A DNA stretch of 64,000 bases from Candidatus Hydrogenedentota bacterium (GCA_029565395.1 JAKQOG010000258.1:1-64000); one strand, 5' to 3'; numbered from the stretch's first letter, positions 8,642-17,819 are shown. A program made the numbers and translations. The notes: a model not told the origin generated them from the letters alone.

Positions 8642-9838
8642 CTACGAAACGGCCAGAGGCGTCTTTATCACATCTGTTTCGCGGCCAAGCACCAAGACGA
8701 GATCAATGGCGGGCAATTCAGGCGTGAGCGTTACAATTTCTTTGGTCCCATCGGGGTTCAAAATGAAAGTGTCTTCCGATTTGACGCCGCGCGCCGAGGG
8801 ATTCCAGGCAAATGCTGAACCAAATGCTATCTCCTGGCCCATCAGTTCACGCACGCGTCGCGGCCAGTATGTATCGAGCACTGGAAATGATTCGCCCGGC
8901 ATGGCCCGGCAGGTTCGGCCCGCATAGCCGGTAGGGCCGCCCTGATGGTGGTTGTGCCATTCGTTTTCCGGGAAACCGAGGCTTTTATACGCCTGCATGC
9001 ATTGGCTGAACACTTCACCGAGTGTTTTACCGGGCAGTGTGGCTTCCTGTATCAGCGCATCCACGCCGCAAATGCGTGACAGAGCGTCCGAAATGCCCTG
9101 TGGCAGCGCTCCGGTCTGTTTGAATCGTGTGATTGACGTAACTAATCCTTCCCGCATAAAACAGCCTACCACCATCACATAATTTTTTACCGGCTGTTCT
9201 TTCAGCGATCCGGAAAGGAGCGGTGCGGCAGTTGGAAGGGGATGTCTGAAACGGGCAATGCGTTCATCCGCAGCCACCAGCGTTACAGGCACCTGACAAC
9301 GCCGTTTCGAACCTTCCGTTATCAATATCGCCGCGATATCCGCTTCCGCCATGCCGGCGTGTATTTGAGGCAGGGTCGCGGTCATGGCTTCCGAGGCCAG
9401 GCGGCCCAGACGGCGATATTTCTCTAATTCTGTTTCCGTCAGCAATGCTCGAAGTACGGCAAGTTCCGCGTGGACGTTACTGCCCAGCGAGCCATCGTCC
9501 GAAACGAGATTTCCATGAAATGCTTTGCGGGCCACGCCAGCGGCGGAGTCATCAAACCACAGGAAAGATTTTATGCCACACCCCAGTGCGCCCAGTTCTT
9601 CCGTCATGAGCCGGGGTTCTTCGATAGTGTTCCCCACAAAATACGCTTCACCTTGCCGGGTGATGAAGAGGGAATTTGCGCCCACGTCGGAATAGGTCCA
9701 GATATAATTGCGTTTTCCGCCCGTAGCCATGGCGAAGTTGTCTGCGCGGGAAAGAAGGATACCGTCATACCTCTTATCCCGCAGAAATGCTTGAATCAGC
9801 GCCACGCGCACCTGAAACAGTTCTTTCTCATTCAACAT
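8642..9838 (-). CDS. M24-family (creatinase/aminopeptidase-fold) protein with degenerate metal site
   Basis: About 398 residues. I start at ATG 9838, which has AGGAGAG upstream and opens MLNEKELFQVR; the frame continues upstream to 9874 without a better site. The N-terminal half (YDGILLSRADNFAMATGG, FVGNTIEEPRL) is the creatinase-type N-terminal domain, and the second half is a pita-bread fold (LLTETELEKYRRLGRLASEAM, HNHHQGGPTGY, KSEDTFIL). The Asp-x-Gly...Asp metal ligands of aminopeptidases are not visible: the aligned segment reads VVGCFMREGLVTSITRF. The usual Glu-Pro is Asn-Pro. It may be a metal-independent amidinohydrolase-like enzyme or non-catalytic. It is the first gene of the 9838-5726 operon. 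Confidence 0.75.
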   Translation of the reverse strand: MLNEKELFQVRVALIQAFLRDKRYDGILLSRADNFAMATGGKRNYIWTYSDVGANSLFITRQGEAYFVGNTIEEPRLMTEELGALGCGIKSFLWFDDSAAGVARKAFHGNLVSDDGSLGSNVHAELAVLRALLTETELEKYRRLGRLASEAMTATLPQIHAGMAEADIAAILITEGSKRRCQVPVTLVAADERIARFRHPLPTAAPLLSGSLKEQPVKNYVMVVGCFMREGLVTSITRFKQTGALPQGISDALSRICGVDALIQEATLPGKTLGEVFSQCMQAYKSLGFPENEWHNHHQGGPTGYAGRTCRAMPGESFPVLDTYWPRRVRELMGQEIAFGSAFAWNPSARGVKSEDTFILNPDGTKEIVTLTPELPAIDLVLVLGRETDVIKTPLAVS

Positions 9839-9977
9839 GCAAATACTCTCCTGATGCCGGAATGTATTGTACATAGCAGATAGAGTGGGAATCCACGCTC
9901 TTCTTTCAAGGGATCGTATTTAACTTTGCATAACGAAATGATATGATGTCGGATATAAGAATAAACGTGTACGTACT

Positions 9978-10307
9978 ATGGAAATGACATTGGGCATGAA
10001 TGCTTTAATTCAAGTGCACAAAAAAGAGATCGACACCTTTTGTGACAAATGGAATATTGCCGAGATGTGTCTCTTTGGTTCCATCTTGCGGGATGATTTT
10101 AATCAGGATAGCGATATTGATATTTTAGTCGCATTTGCACCTGATGCTCAATGGAGTCTCCTGGATATGGTGGAAATGAAAGCGGAACTCCAAGAAATTC
10201 TGGGGCGGAAAGTTGATTTGCTTACCCGTCGTGCCGTGGAACGGAGCAATAATTGGATAAGGAAACGGGCTATCCTCGAAAGTGCGGAATGTATCTATGC
10301 ACAATGA
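9978..10307 (+). CDS. MNT-type nucleotidyltransferase (MntA-like antitoxin)
   Basis: A 109-residue minimal nucleotidyltransferase. The catalytic signature is LFGSILRDDFNQDSDIDILV at about 32-51: the GS motif, then the two Asp of DID. Proteins of this kind are antitoxins that add AMP to a partner HEPN RNase. The end, NWIRKRAILESAECIYA, is typical of MNT proteins whose stop overlaps the HEPN start. The first ATG has no good ribosome binding site, and Met7 (9996) is an alternative start. A TATGAT box lies at 9942-9947. The expected HEPN gene downstream has collapsed (next entry), so this antitoxin seems orphaned. Confidence 0.85.
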   Translation: MEMTLGMNALIQVHKKEIDTFCDKWNIAEMCLFGSILRDDFNQDSDIDILVAFAPDAQWSLLDMVEMKAELQEILGRKVDLLTRRAVERSNNWIRKRAILESAECIYAQ

Positions 10308-10410
10308 TGATGTTGAAACACTCTGGCACATTGTCAAACGTGATCTTCCACCGTTTCTGGCCTTTTTAAACACCGTGATCGTAATAGACTCCGATCACAC
10401 ATTAGGGTAA
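10297..10410 (+). pseudogene. Remnant of HEPN (DUF86/HepT-like) toxin gene
   Basis: An ATG at 10297 overlaps the MNT stop by 11 bases, the normal position for the HEPN toxin start. The frame codes for only 37 residues. After MHNDD it goes directly to VETLWHIVKRDLPPFLAFLN, which matches the C-terminal end of DUF86/HepT proteins (a W..V..DLP.L pattern) and then runs into unrelated residues and a stop. A full HEPN toxin is about 110-140 residues with an RxxxxH site; that part is absent. The simplest reading is an internal deletion that fused the N- and C-terminal ends of the toxin gene. Confidence 0.6.
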
Positions 10411-10425
10411 TTTAGGCATTTTTAA

Positions 10426-13400
10426 TTAGGCTATGCCTGGACAATAGTCGTCCTCAGATCCCGGACAGGAATGATAGCCGCCGGAGTTGAAGAATTGGAT
10501 AAGGCGCAGGAGTTCTGAAAGGCCGATATGCCAATCTGACGGATTATAATCGCTGGAATGGGGGATGCACGAAGTATCACCGGAGGCACCGGGTGCATAC
10601 CCGTCTTCCGTTCCCGCCAGACAATGTAATCCGCCGGAGTTGAAGAACTGGATCACGCGGAGGAGTTCCGAAAGGTTAATGATCCAGTCAGCATTCTGAT
10701 CCGCGATGTGGAACAGTGATCCGCTTCCTTCAGATTCTCCCTCTTGGATGAAGCCCTCCCCTTCGCTAATACCTTCGGATTGCCCTTCCGTGGGTAATCC
10801 TTCGGTTGCACCTTCCCCTTCGGTCATGCCTTCAAGCTCTCCCTCTTGGATGGAGCCTTCCCCTTCGGTTATGCCTTCAGGCTCTCCCTCTTGGATGGAG
10901 CCTTCCCCTTCGGTCATGCCTTCAGGTTCGCCTTCTTCCACCCCTTCGCCTTCTTCCGGGCATGGATTGAAAGTCAGGCTCCATGAATGGAGGGTGCCGG
11001 ATCCTGACGTGCCCGCGTCAGTAATCATGAGGGACCAGTTGCCTTGCATATTGGCATAGTCGAATGTGTACAAGGGAGACTGTGGCCTGAAGGAACCTGT
11101 AAAAGGCGGACTGGCGGTGGCGATGCTTGCGGTGGCGCTGTCGTCGAGGACGGTGCCGGTCATGTTTGCCCCGCCGGCGCCCGGATATGAAAAGAGCAGG
11201 ATTTGCATGTCATTGGGAGAGCGCAAAAAGGCCACCAAGTCTTCTGTTCGCGGGTGTACAATCTCGATAGAAACAGTCACATCGAGAATGTAATCAAACA
11301 CTGGCACATAAAGGGTGGAGGTGGTGGTTTCGCTTGGGAGAATGGTTTTGGGGGTGTCTTCGCTGCAAATGTGAATGTCACAACTGCCGAGGTGGTTTTC
11401 ACAAACAAACGCGCCTTCTCCCTCTTCGAACCCTTCGAGAGAACCTTCGCCTTCCTCTCCGCCACAGGGGCTTGCAACTTCAACAGTTCGGGTCTGTACG
11501 CCTGGATTTCCGGATGCATCCGCCACAGAATAGTTGACCGTATAAAAACCCTCGGCATGAATATCCACTGCGCTGCTGTCTACGATAACCGACGCTGTCA
11601 AGGTTCCATCACAGGCATCTATTGCGGTGTAACCGGGTTCAATATAGTCGGCATGACACGACAACACCAGCGGATTGGCGCCTTGAAGGGAGATAACCGG
11701 CGCCGTGGTGTCTTCTACAAGGACAGTTCGAACTTGCTGAACAGCATTATTGCCAGCGCGGTCCTGTACATCATAGGTGATGAAATAGGTCCCCGGTGTT
11801 GCGGTGTCAACAGTTCCACCGATGACCACCAACATGCTCATTTCTTTGTCGCATTCGTCAAATGCATTTACGCCGGGTTCATGATATGCAGCAGGGCATT
11901 CCAGATGCATTTCGCTGTTGCCGAATAGAGTAATAACGGGGGGTGTGTCGTCGAAAACAATGATCGTACGCGTCTTTTGTTCCGCGGAATTGCCGACGCT
12001 GTCGCTGACGTCATAAGTGATGATGTATTCGCCCGGCGTGGTGATATCTACGGTATCGCCGCCAACGGTAATGAAAGCCGTAAGATCCCCGTCAATGGTG
12101 TCATCGGCGGATGCTCCGGGATCGGAAAAGGATTGTTGACATTCAACGTACATCACCGTATCCCCATTTAGCGTAATTTCAGGCGGGGTGCTATCGTAGG
12201 TAAAGGCGTCCTCCAATGTGGCGGGGCCATTCACTGTGTTCACGACAATATCCACTGGTCCGTCCACTGGATTTGCCGGGGCTTCCACCGTGACTTGGTT
12301 GAAACTCACCTTGACCACATTTGAGGCCGGGATTCCTCCGAAAGTGACGGTTAACGGAACACTGACGGTGGGAAAGGGTGGTCCGGGCACTTCCGGAGAT
12401 ACAATCACGCTGTATATTTCATCCAGGAAGTTCGTACCGTCGATAGTGACGGCAGTTCCACCGGCGCCGTGGGCGCGATTTGGAGTCACGTTGCGAATAT
12501 AGGGCATCGTGTTGACATAAACTGGATTTGAAATGGAGAGCATCGTGAGGGAGGTTTTTACTTCCGCACGGAAAAAATCACGGGTATCCGGCCCGGCGGT
12601 TGATGTAAATTCAATGGCCCACGGATTTCCCTCGCCAACTGTCCAGGTATTCACATGGCCGACGGAGGTGTAGATCGAGAGCATATCACCCTCGTGATCG
12701 AAGGCCTCCGCGCGCAGTTTGATGGTGCGTACCTCATCGATGCGGGTATCGGCGCCCATTAAGGTTTCATAGGTTCCGTCATTTTCCATATCGGCCCATA
12801 CCACGCATTTCCCCGTGCCTGCATCGGCCGTGATGGAATGGCAGCCGTTGCGCACCGCGCCGAGAATGGATCCGGCGTCGCTGCTCGGTGATAGAACCAC
12901 GTTACAGGGCCAAAGGGTATTTAATAAGGGATAATGGACATCGCTGCCGCCGATGCAAAACGCGCGGCGGCCGTGTTCCAAGTCGTTCTGCCACCATTGT
13001 TCGGAGACGTCATTTTTCCCGCCCAGCCAGATGGTACTCCACACCTCTACGCCGCTGATGCCCGGCCAAAGAGGGTCGTCCCATTCCCCGGCAAAGCCGA
13101 CGGGATGGTTTGCGATAACAAAACCGCCCCGTGCCTGTACGGAGGCGATCATGTCCAGAATTGCCCACCCTACCATGGGATCGCCTCCATCCATGTTCAG
13201 CAATCCCGCATGCTCGCCGCCGCCCCATTCTTCTCCGCACGTGGGCGTGCATCCGTCCCATTCATGGAAATCGCCGTCGCTGCATGCATTCATGGTGCGG
13301 TGGCTGGTTATTGCGCACACCGTCGCGCCGTTGGATGCCGCTGCTTTTATCACATCTTTGACCGATATATAGCCGTCATCGGGCTCTACGTTCGTGTGCA

Positions 13401-13575
13401 GATGGTTCGCGAATTTGTACCAGCCATATCCCGGTGGCACGGGCGCCGGGAAAGCGGCTCCTTCCGATACTTCCGTTAATGACATGGTGGAGGCATGAGC
13501 CATCCAGGACAGGCTCAATGTTATCAACGCACACACTATCGTCTTGCCACATTTGTTAATGAAGATTTTGTCCAT
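10426..13575 (-). CDS. Giant exported PHP-domain protein with TIG, Ig-like, P-domain and dockerin-like tail
   Basis: About 1049 residues from the ATG at 13575 (GGGGGTG just upstream; a GTG six codons earlier is less likely). After a signal peptide ending MAHAS, a PHP-type hydrolase domain shows NHLHTN, ITSHR, ANHP and GSDVH, the metal-binding histidines and aspartate of that fold. Then come a TIG/IPT domain (IRNVTPNRAHGAGGTAVTIDGTNF split here for length), three cadherin/DUF5011-like Ig repeats (each with TPPxITL and PGxYxITYDVxDxxGN), and a proprotein-convertase P-domain (VSIEIVHPRTEDLVAFLRSP, GNWSLMITD). An EGE-rich linker is coded at about 10716-10950. Last is a tandem LSELLR(V/L)IQFFN module. 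Probably an extracellular phosphoesterase-like or nuclease-like enzyme. Confidence 0.83.
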   Translation of the reverse strand: MDKIFINKCGKTIVCALITLSLSWMAHASTMSLTEVSEGAAFPAPVPPGYGWYKFANHLHTNVEPDDGYISVKDVIKAAASNGATVCAITSHRTMNACSDGDFHEWDGCTPTCGEEWGGGEHAGLLNMDGGDPMVGWAILDMIASVQARGGFVIANHPVGFAGEWDDPLWPGISGVEVWSTIWLGGKNDVSEQWWQNDLEHGRRAFCIGGSDVHYPLLNTLWPCNVVLSPSSDAGSILGAVRNGCHSITADAGTGKCVVWADMENDGTYETLMGADTRIDEVRTIKLRAEAFDHEGDMLSIYTSVGHVNTWTVGEGNPWAIEFTSTAGPDTRDFFRAEVKTSLTMLSISNPVYVNTMPYIRNVTPNRAHGAGGTAVTIDGTNFLDEIYSVIVSPEVPGPPFPTVSVPLTVTFGGIPASNVVKVSFNQVTVEAPANPVDGPVDIVVNTVNGPATLEDAFTYDSTPPEITLNGDTVMYVECQQSFSDPGASADDTIDGDLTAFITVGGDTVDITTPGEYIITYDVSDSVGNSAEQKTRTIIVFDDTPPVITLFGNSEMHLECPAAYHEPGVNAFDECDKEMSMLVVIGGTVDTATPGTYFITYDVQDRAGNNAVQQVRTVLVEDTTAPVISLQGANPLVLSCHADYIEPGYTAIDACDGTLTASVIVDSSAVDIHAEGFYTVNYSVADASGNPGVQTRTVEVASPCGGEEGEGSLEGFEEGEGAFVCENHLGSCDIHICSEDTPKTILPSETTTSTLYVPVFDYILDVTVSIEIVHPRTEDLVAFLRSPNDMQILLFSYPGAGGANMTGTVLDDSATASIATASPPFTGSFRPQSPLYTFDYANMQGNWSLMITDAGTSGSGTLHSWSLTFNPCPEEGEGVEEGEPEGMTEGEGSIQEGEPEGITEGEGSIQEGELEGMTEGEGATEGLPTEGQSEGISEGEGFIQEGESEGSGSLFHIADQNADWIINLSELLRVIQFFNSGGLHCLAGTEDGYAPGASGDTSCIPHSSDYNPSDWHIGLSELLRLIQFFNSGGYHSCPGSEDDYCPGIA

Positions 13576-13832
13576 GTGTACACCCCCGCCCAACGGGTTG
13601 TTCGATTCAACGGTTTGCGCCAGAGCATTCTTTTTTGGATGCCGTGCAGATAGTTTCCGATTGCATAGGCTAACGCAGGCGCTACCAATACTTCAAGTTT
13701 GTCGCGAGTCATGGTTTTATACCGGAATGGGGGAATGGCACGATTATTTGGCAGCCCCCTGAACACCTTCGAACAGGCGGCTGGGTGTGTTCGGATAGAT
13801 GTTGCGGGAAGTACAATATCTTGTGTTCTTGA

Positions 13833-16800
13833 ATGGAAAATTGCACAATATCACTTAAGACTGTACTGAAAGAGAAAGAGACACTGGAAAATATGGCCCA
13901 ATCGGAAGACCATAGCCCCGGAAGTTCTGAAGAGCCTTCAGCGAATACGCCACACAAGCCGCCTGAGTCCGAGCCAGAGGCCGCCGTTTTGAATCAAGGT
14001 CTTGTGGATGAACTTATTGCGGCACAGAGTGGCCAGTCGAGTGCTTTGCTGGATACTACGTCTTTGGGAAAGGAGGATGCGCTTTCAGACGACTCTCCGT
14101 TGGTGAAACGGGACGAGGATGATCTTCTAGCGCCGGTCAGCAATGAACTGCTTAGCGGCGATGGTACGGATTCGGGGGGGAAGTTGTCTCAGGCTACGTT
14201 GGATCGGCTTATCGCGGAGCACAACCAGGAGATAGGCAAACAGGAACCTTCGGAGGTGGCCAAACGCATACAGGACGGAGCGAGGTCGATGCTCGGACCA
14301 GGATTTGTTCAACAAAAGCCTGTGTCATCTTCGCCGCCGGAGGAAGGGAATCTATCCCAGGAGGATTTGGATCGCCTGGTGTCGGAATTGGGAGTGTTTC
14401 ACGACGCGTCCAAGGTGGAGCCGCAGGGAAAGGCGGAGGTGCTGCTGTCGCAAGAGGAACTGGATCAGATTGTGGCGCAATCGTCAAAGGCCAAGTCAAC
14501 CGAAAGCAGGGCGGCCGTTCCCGGCGGCGATAACAGCGGTCCTGTGGACTCTTCTCAGACTCCGCCGGGGCAAGTGCCGCCGCCCGTCGAGGAACCCCAC
14601 AAAGCTGAAGCCTTGTCTCAATCAGAATTAGATCGGCATCTTGCCCCTCAAACCGGAAGTGGCGCGTCACTGGATCAAGCGGCCTTGGATGCGTTGCTGG
14701 CTGAATTACAGGAAACGCCAGCACAGCAAACATCATCGGGCACTTCAACACCTGCGCCTTCTCCTGATGCCGTGGCGGATACTGCGGGTTTGGAGGGCGG
14801 ACCGCCTTCGGGATCATCCGGGTCTGTGGCGAGTGGCCCGTCGGAGGAAGAATCGCTGTCTCAGGCAGTGAGTCTGAGTCAATCGGATCTGGATGCTCTG
14901 ATAGCAGGATTTGATCATGAGGGCGCCCCCCCACCCTCCGGTTCGCAGGAACCGGCGGCCCTTTCGGAGAGTATTACGCAAGACATGATCGAGGCGCTGA
15001 TTTCCGCGGCCAGCACGGAGGAGAGCGCCGCTACGGCGGAGGTTGGTTCGGAGAATCTCGCTGCAGCCGCCACCTCGCCCACGCCGGTTCCTGAAACGAC
15101 CCCTCTGGAAGTCCCTGTGGCGAAACCCGCTGCCCAGAAGACTGCCCCGGCGCCTCCGCCCCAGATCGATATGGAATCCGCAGTTGTGGTAGCGCCCGCA
15201 CCCCGGAAAACACGGCGTTCTGTGCGGAGAAAACTCCCTCGGATTGGGGTGGCGCTGGCTGCCGGGCTTCTGGTGGGTTTGGGTACATTTTCAGCGTTGT
15301 ATCTGAATCAAGAGCGCGCACCGGAACTTCCGGCCCCGGCGGGAGCCGTTGAAGAAGCGGGTATTACGCTTTATCAGGCCATGGAACAGGCCAAAGCGTT
15401 TATTGCGGCGAAAGAATATGAAAAGGCCGCGGCGGTGTTGGAGGAACCAATGGCCAGAGCGAAAAGCGGGGAGGAATATACGAACGCCCGTTTCCTGTGT
15501 CTGGAGGCGCATTATAAGGGATTTGAATACGAACCCGACTCGCCCAAGTACCAGGAGTTGCATAATGAGATTGATGCCTTGACGCGCGATAATCCGGCAC
15601 ATGCGCGCACGTTGGAGGCACTGCATTGGAAGGGGAAGTTATATGAAATGGACAACATGCCCTATGCCGCCTACGATGTGTACAAGCAGATTATTGAACG
15701 GTTTGCAGGCGCCCCGTTGCTTGACACGGTGTTGATTGATTCGGCAAAGCTGGGCAACGGTTTGCGCAATCCCCAGGAGGCCGCGGAATATGCCCAGCGT
15801 CTTTTGAAGGAGTATCCGGGTTCAGCGTACGCCTCGGAAGCGCATCTGGTGCTCGGCGATGCGTATGCCATGGCGGGCATGGAAGATGATGCGCGCACGC
15901 TGTATGTGCGGCTGGCCGACAATGAGCCGGGTTCGCCGCGGGGTTCGGAGGCATTTTTGCGTTTGGGCCGTCAGGCGATGGATCAGAAGAATTATGATGC
16001 CGCCATTAATCATCTGAAGACCTGCTTGCAGACCTCGGCGGCGAAAGAGGGCAATGACAAGGTGTACCTGATGCTGGCACAGGCCTATCGTCAGAAGGGT
16101 CTTGTGGAGGATGCCCGGAAAACACTCAATGACCTCATCAATTTTTTTTCGAGCGCACCGGCGCTTTCCGCGGCGATGGTGGAGCTGAGCCAGATCGCGG
16201 AGAGCGCGGGTGATCGAAAGGAAGCGATGAATCTGGCGCAGCAGGCGGTTGTGCGTTTTCCCAAGGATCCCCTTGCTCTAAGAAATTACGGGGAATTTTT
16301 GGGGCTGGACGGAAATCCTTATGGCGCGGCCGCCACGTTGATGGCGGCGGATGAAGCCGGGGCCAATGATCCGATGGTGCTGATCGTGGCGGCGCGTCAT
16401 TACCGGACGCTGACCATGAATGAGCAGGCCCGGGAAGCCTACGCCAAGGTGAAGGAAGAATATCCGAAATCTCCGGAGGCGCTTACGGCGGCGATTGAAG
16501 AGGCGCAGGTGTTGTTTATGATGGATAAGGTGAGCGGTGCGGTGGAGCAGTTGCAGCAGCTTGCCGAAACCCATGCAAAACCGGAGGAGCGGCTCCCGAT
16601 TTTGATCGCATTGTCGCGGGTGTACCGGGATCTGGGGCTGACTGCCGCCGCCGCGGATATTTCCAAACAGATTGCGGCGGAGTCCACCGAACCCGAATCG
16701 TTGGCGGAAGCCGCCATCGACGTGCTTCGCACAGAAGACCTGGAGGCTGCACAGCCGATCATCGCGCGGGTGGATGCCGCCAAGCTTTCCAATCCCATGG

Positions 16801-17372
16801 CGTATGGGCTTTTGACGGAGTTTGGGAAAGCGCTGCTGAGTGTTGATCCGAATCGCGCTCTGGAAAAACTGGAGGCTGCATACCTGAACTATCCTGATGC
16901 GCGCAAACCGGAAGATGAGCAAGTGTTGCTTGAAGCCTATATTGCCGCGAACCGCACGGCGGCGGCGCGAAGGATGGTGATGGAGAGAGCGGCTGAAACA
17001 CGCAATGCCCCGGCGGACACGCCCTACCTGGTGGATGCGGCCATCACCTGGGGAGATTATCTCTACGGAAGAGGCGACTATCGCGAGGCCGCGGAGGCCT
17101 ATGATATGGCCATTACCGCGGCCCAAGTTTCCACATTTTCCGGAAAGGGGATCAAAACCGATCCGGTATGGGCCAAATACCAGCGGGCTAATGCCTTGTT
17201 GGAACTGGCCGATTTTGCGGGAAGCCTGACGCTTTTCAAGGAAGTGGCCGCCACGGATTCGGCTTGGGCGAAGGAAGCCGGCATGAAAGCGGGGTATGCG
17301 GAAATTGAGCAGCGTCTCCGGGGCGCCGCGGCCAGTAATGTGAGTGGCGAAATTCCCAAAGAGGAAGGATAA
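13833..17372 (+). CDS. TPR membrane protein with eight FliM-like LSQxELDxLL motifs
   Basis: An 1179-residue protein (1159 if Met21 at 13893 is the start; neither start has a strong site). Residues 1-465 are disordered and acidic and carry eight spaced copies of an 11-residue motif: 53 LNQGLVDELIA, 118 LSQATLDRLIA, 174 LSQEDLDRLVS, 205 LSQEELDQIVA, 261 LSQSELDRHLA, 280 LDQAALDALLA, 348 LSQSDLDALIA, 381 ITQDMIEALIS. The motif resembles the N-terminal LSQxEIDALL peptide of the flagellar switch protein FliM that binds CheY-P. A basic stretch (RKTRRSVRRK) and one transmembrane helix follow at 470-491. The remaining ~680 residues are tetratricopeptide repeats, presumably outside the inner membrane. 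The next gene is six bases away. Function unknown; a multivalent scaffold is likely. Confidence 0.8.
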   Translation: MENCTISLKTVLKEKETLENMAQSEDHSPGSSEEPSANTPHKPPESEPEAAVLNQGLVDELIAAQSGQSSALLDTTSLGKEDALSDDSPLVKRDEDDLLAPVSNELLSGDGTDSGGKLSQATLDRLIAEHNQEIGKQEPSEVAKRIQDGARSMLGPGFVQQKPVSSSPPEEGNLSQEDLDRLVSELGVFHDASKVEPQGKAEVLLSQEELDQIVAQSSKAKSTESRAAVPGGDNSGPVDSSQTPPGQVPPPVEEPHKAEALSQSELDRHLAPQTGSGASLDQAALDALLAELQETPAQQTSSGTSTPAPSPDAVADTAGLEGGPPSGSSGSVASGPSEEESLSQAVSLSQSDLDALIAGFDHEGAPPPSGSQEPAALSESITQDMIEALISAASTEESAATAEVGSENLAAAATSPTPVPETTPLEVPVAKPAAQKTAPAPPPQIDMESAVVVAPAPRKTRRSVRRKLPRIGVALAAGLLVGLGTFSALYLNQERAPELPAPAGAVEEAGITLYQAMEQAKAFIAAKEYEKAAAVLEEPMARAKSGEEYTNARFLCLEAHYKGFEYEPDSPKYQELHNEIDALTRDNPAHARTLEALHWKGKLYEMDNMPYAAYDVYKQIIERFAGAPLLDTVLIDSAKLGNGLRNPQEAAEYAQRLLKEYPGSAYASEAHLVLGDAYAMAGMEDDARTLYVRLADNEPGSPRGSEAFLRLGRQAMDQKNYDAAINHLKTCLQTSAAKEGNDKVYLMLAQAYRQKGLVEDARKTLNDLINFFSSAPALSAAMVELSQIAESAGDRKEAMNLAQQAVVRFPKDPLALRNYGEFLGLDGNPYGAAATLMAADEAGANDPMVLIVAARHYRTLTMNEQAREAYAKVKEEYPKSPEALTAAIEEAQVLFMMDKVSGAVEQLQQLAETHAKPEERLPILIALSRVYRDLGLTAAAADISKQIAAESTEPESLAEAAIDVLRTEDLEAAQPIIARVDAAKLSNPMAYGLLTEFGKALLSVDPNRALEKLEAAYLNYPDARKPEDEQVLLEAYIAANRTAAARRMVMERAAETRNAPADTPYLVDAAITWGDYLYGRGDYREAAEAYDMAITAAQVSTFSGKGIKTDPVWAKYQRANALLELADFAGSLTLFKEVAATDSAWAKEAGMKAGYAEIEQRLRGAAASNVSGEIPKEEG

Positions 17373-17378
17373 CCCGCC

Positions 17379-17819
17379 GTGACCATGCCGAATGTCGTTC
17401 AGCGTGTAACGAATTATCTTCATCGGCAGATTGCCTGGCTGGAACAGGTATTGGGGGAATTGGAGCAGTTTGAGCGCGCTCTGGATGCACCGGAACTGGA
17501 TGTGCTGGCGGCGCGGCAACGGGCTCGTGAACAGGAACTGCGTCATTTCGTGCGGGAACAGCGCGGCTTGCAGCAGGAGTGGGAACAGGCCAAAAATGTA
17601 TCGGAAGAGGATCGGGCCGAAGTGAAAACGTTGTCGGAACGATCCCGGCAATTGACAGAACAGTTGGCCCGCCGCTTTGAAACGGCTATTGCGCAACTGG
17701 ACACCGCGAAAAACAAGCGGATAAAGTCGGCGCAGGCGTTGCAACGCGGGCGCGGTATGTTAGACAAATACCGTCCGGGCGGCGATTTGGATCCGGGCTT
17801 TATCGACAGGAGAGCATGA
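17379..17819 (+). CDS. FlgN-like coiled-coil protein
   Basis: A 146-residue, almost wholly helical, charged protein. It starts at GTG 17379 (AAGGA ten bases upstream) or ATG 17385. Heptad-rich stretches cover about 10-60 and 65-125, ending GRGMLDKYRPGG. Size, composition and this ending resemble FlgN/FliT-type flagellar export chaperones, but similarity is only in pattern. Its stop overlaps the histidine kinase start by four bases (ATGA), so the two are translationally coupled, and it follows the FliM-motif TPR gene by six bases. That neighbourhood is the main support for a flagellar or secretion-related role. Confidence 0.6.
   Translation: MTMPNVVQRVTNYLHRQIAWLEQVLGELEQFERALDAPELDVLAARQRAREQELRHFVREQRGLQQEWEQAKNVSEEDRAEVKTLSERSRQLTEQLARRFETAIAQLDTAKNKRIKSAQALQRGRGMLDKYRPGGDLDPGFIDRRA

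Noticed and set aside
13596..13680. GTTCGATTC resembling a tRNA T-loop
   Set aside because: No acceptor or anticodon stems can be placed around it on either strand.
16278..17744. 488-codon minus-strand frame
   Set aside because: It is the antisense shadow of the TPR and FlgN-like genes, whose domains and coupling are clear on the plus strand.
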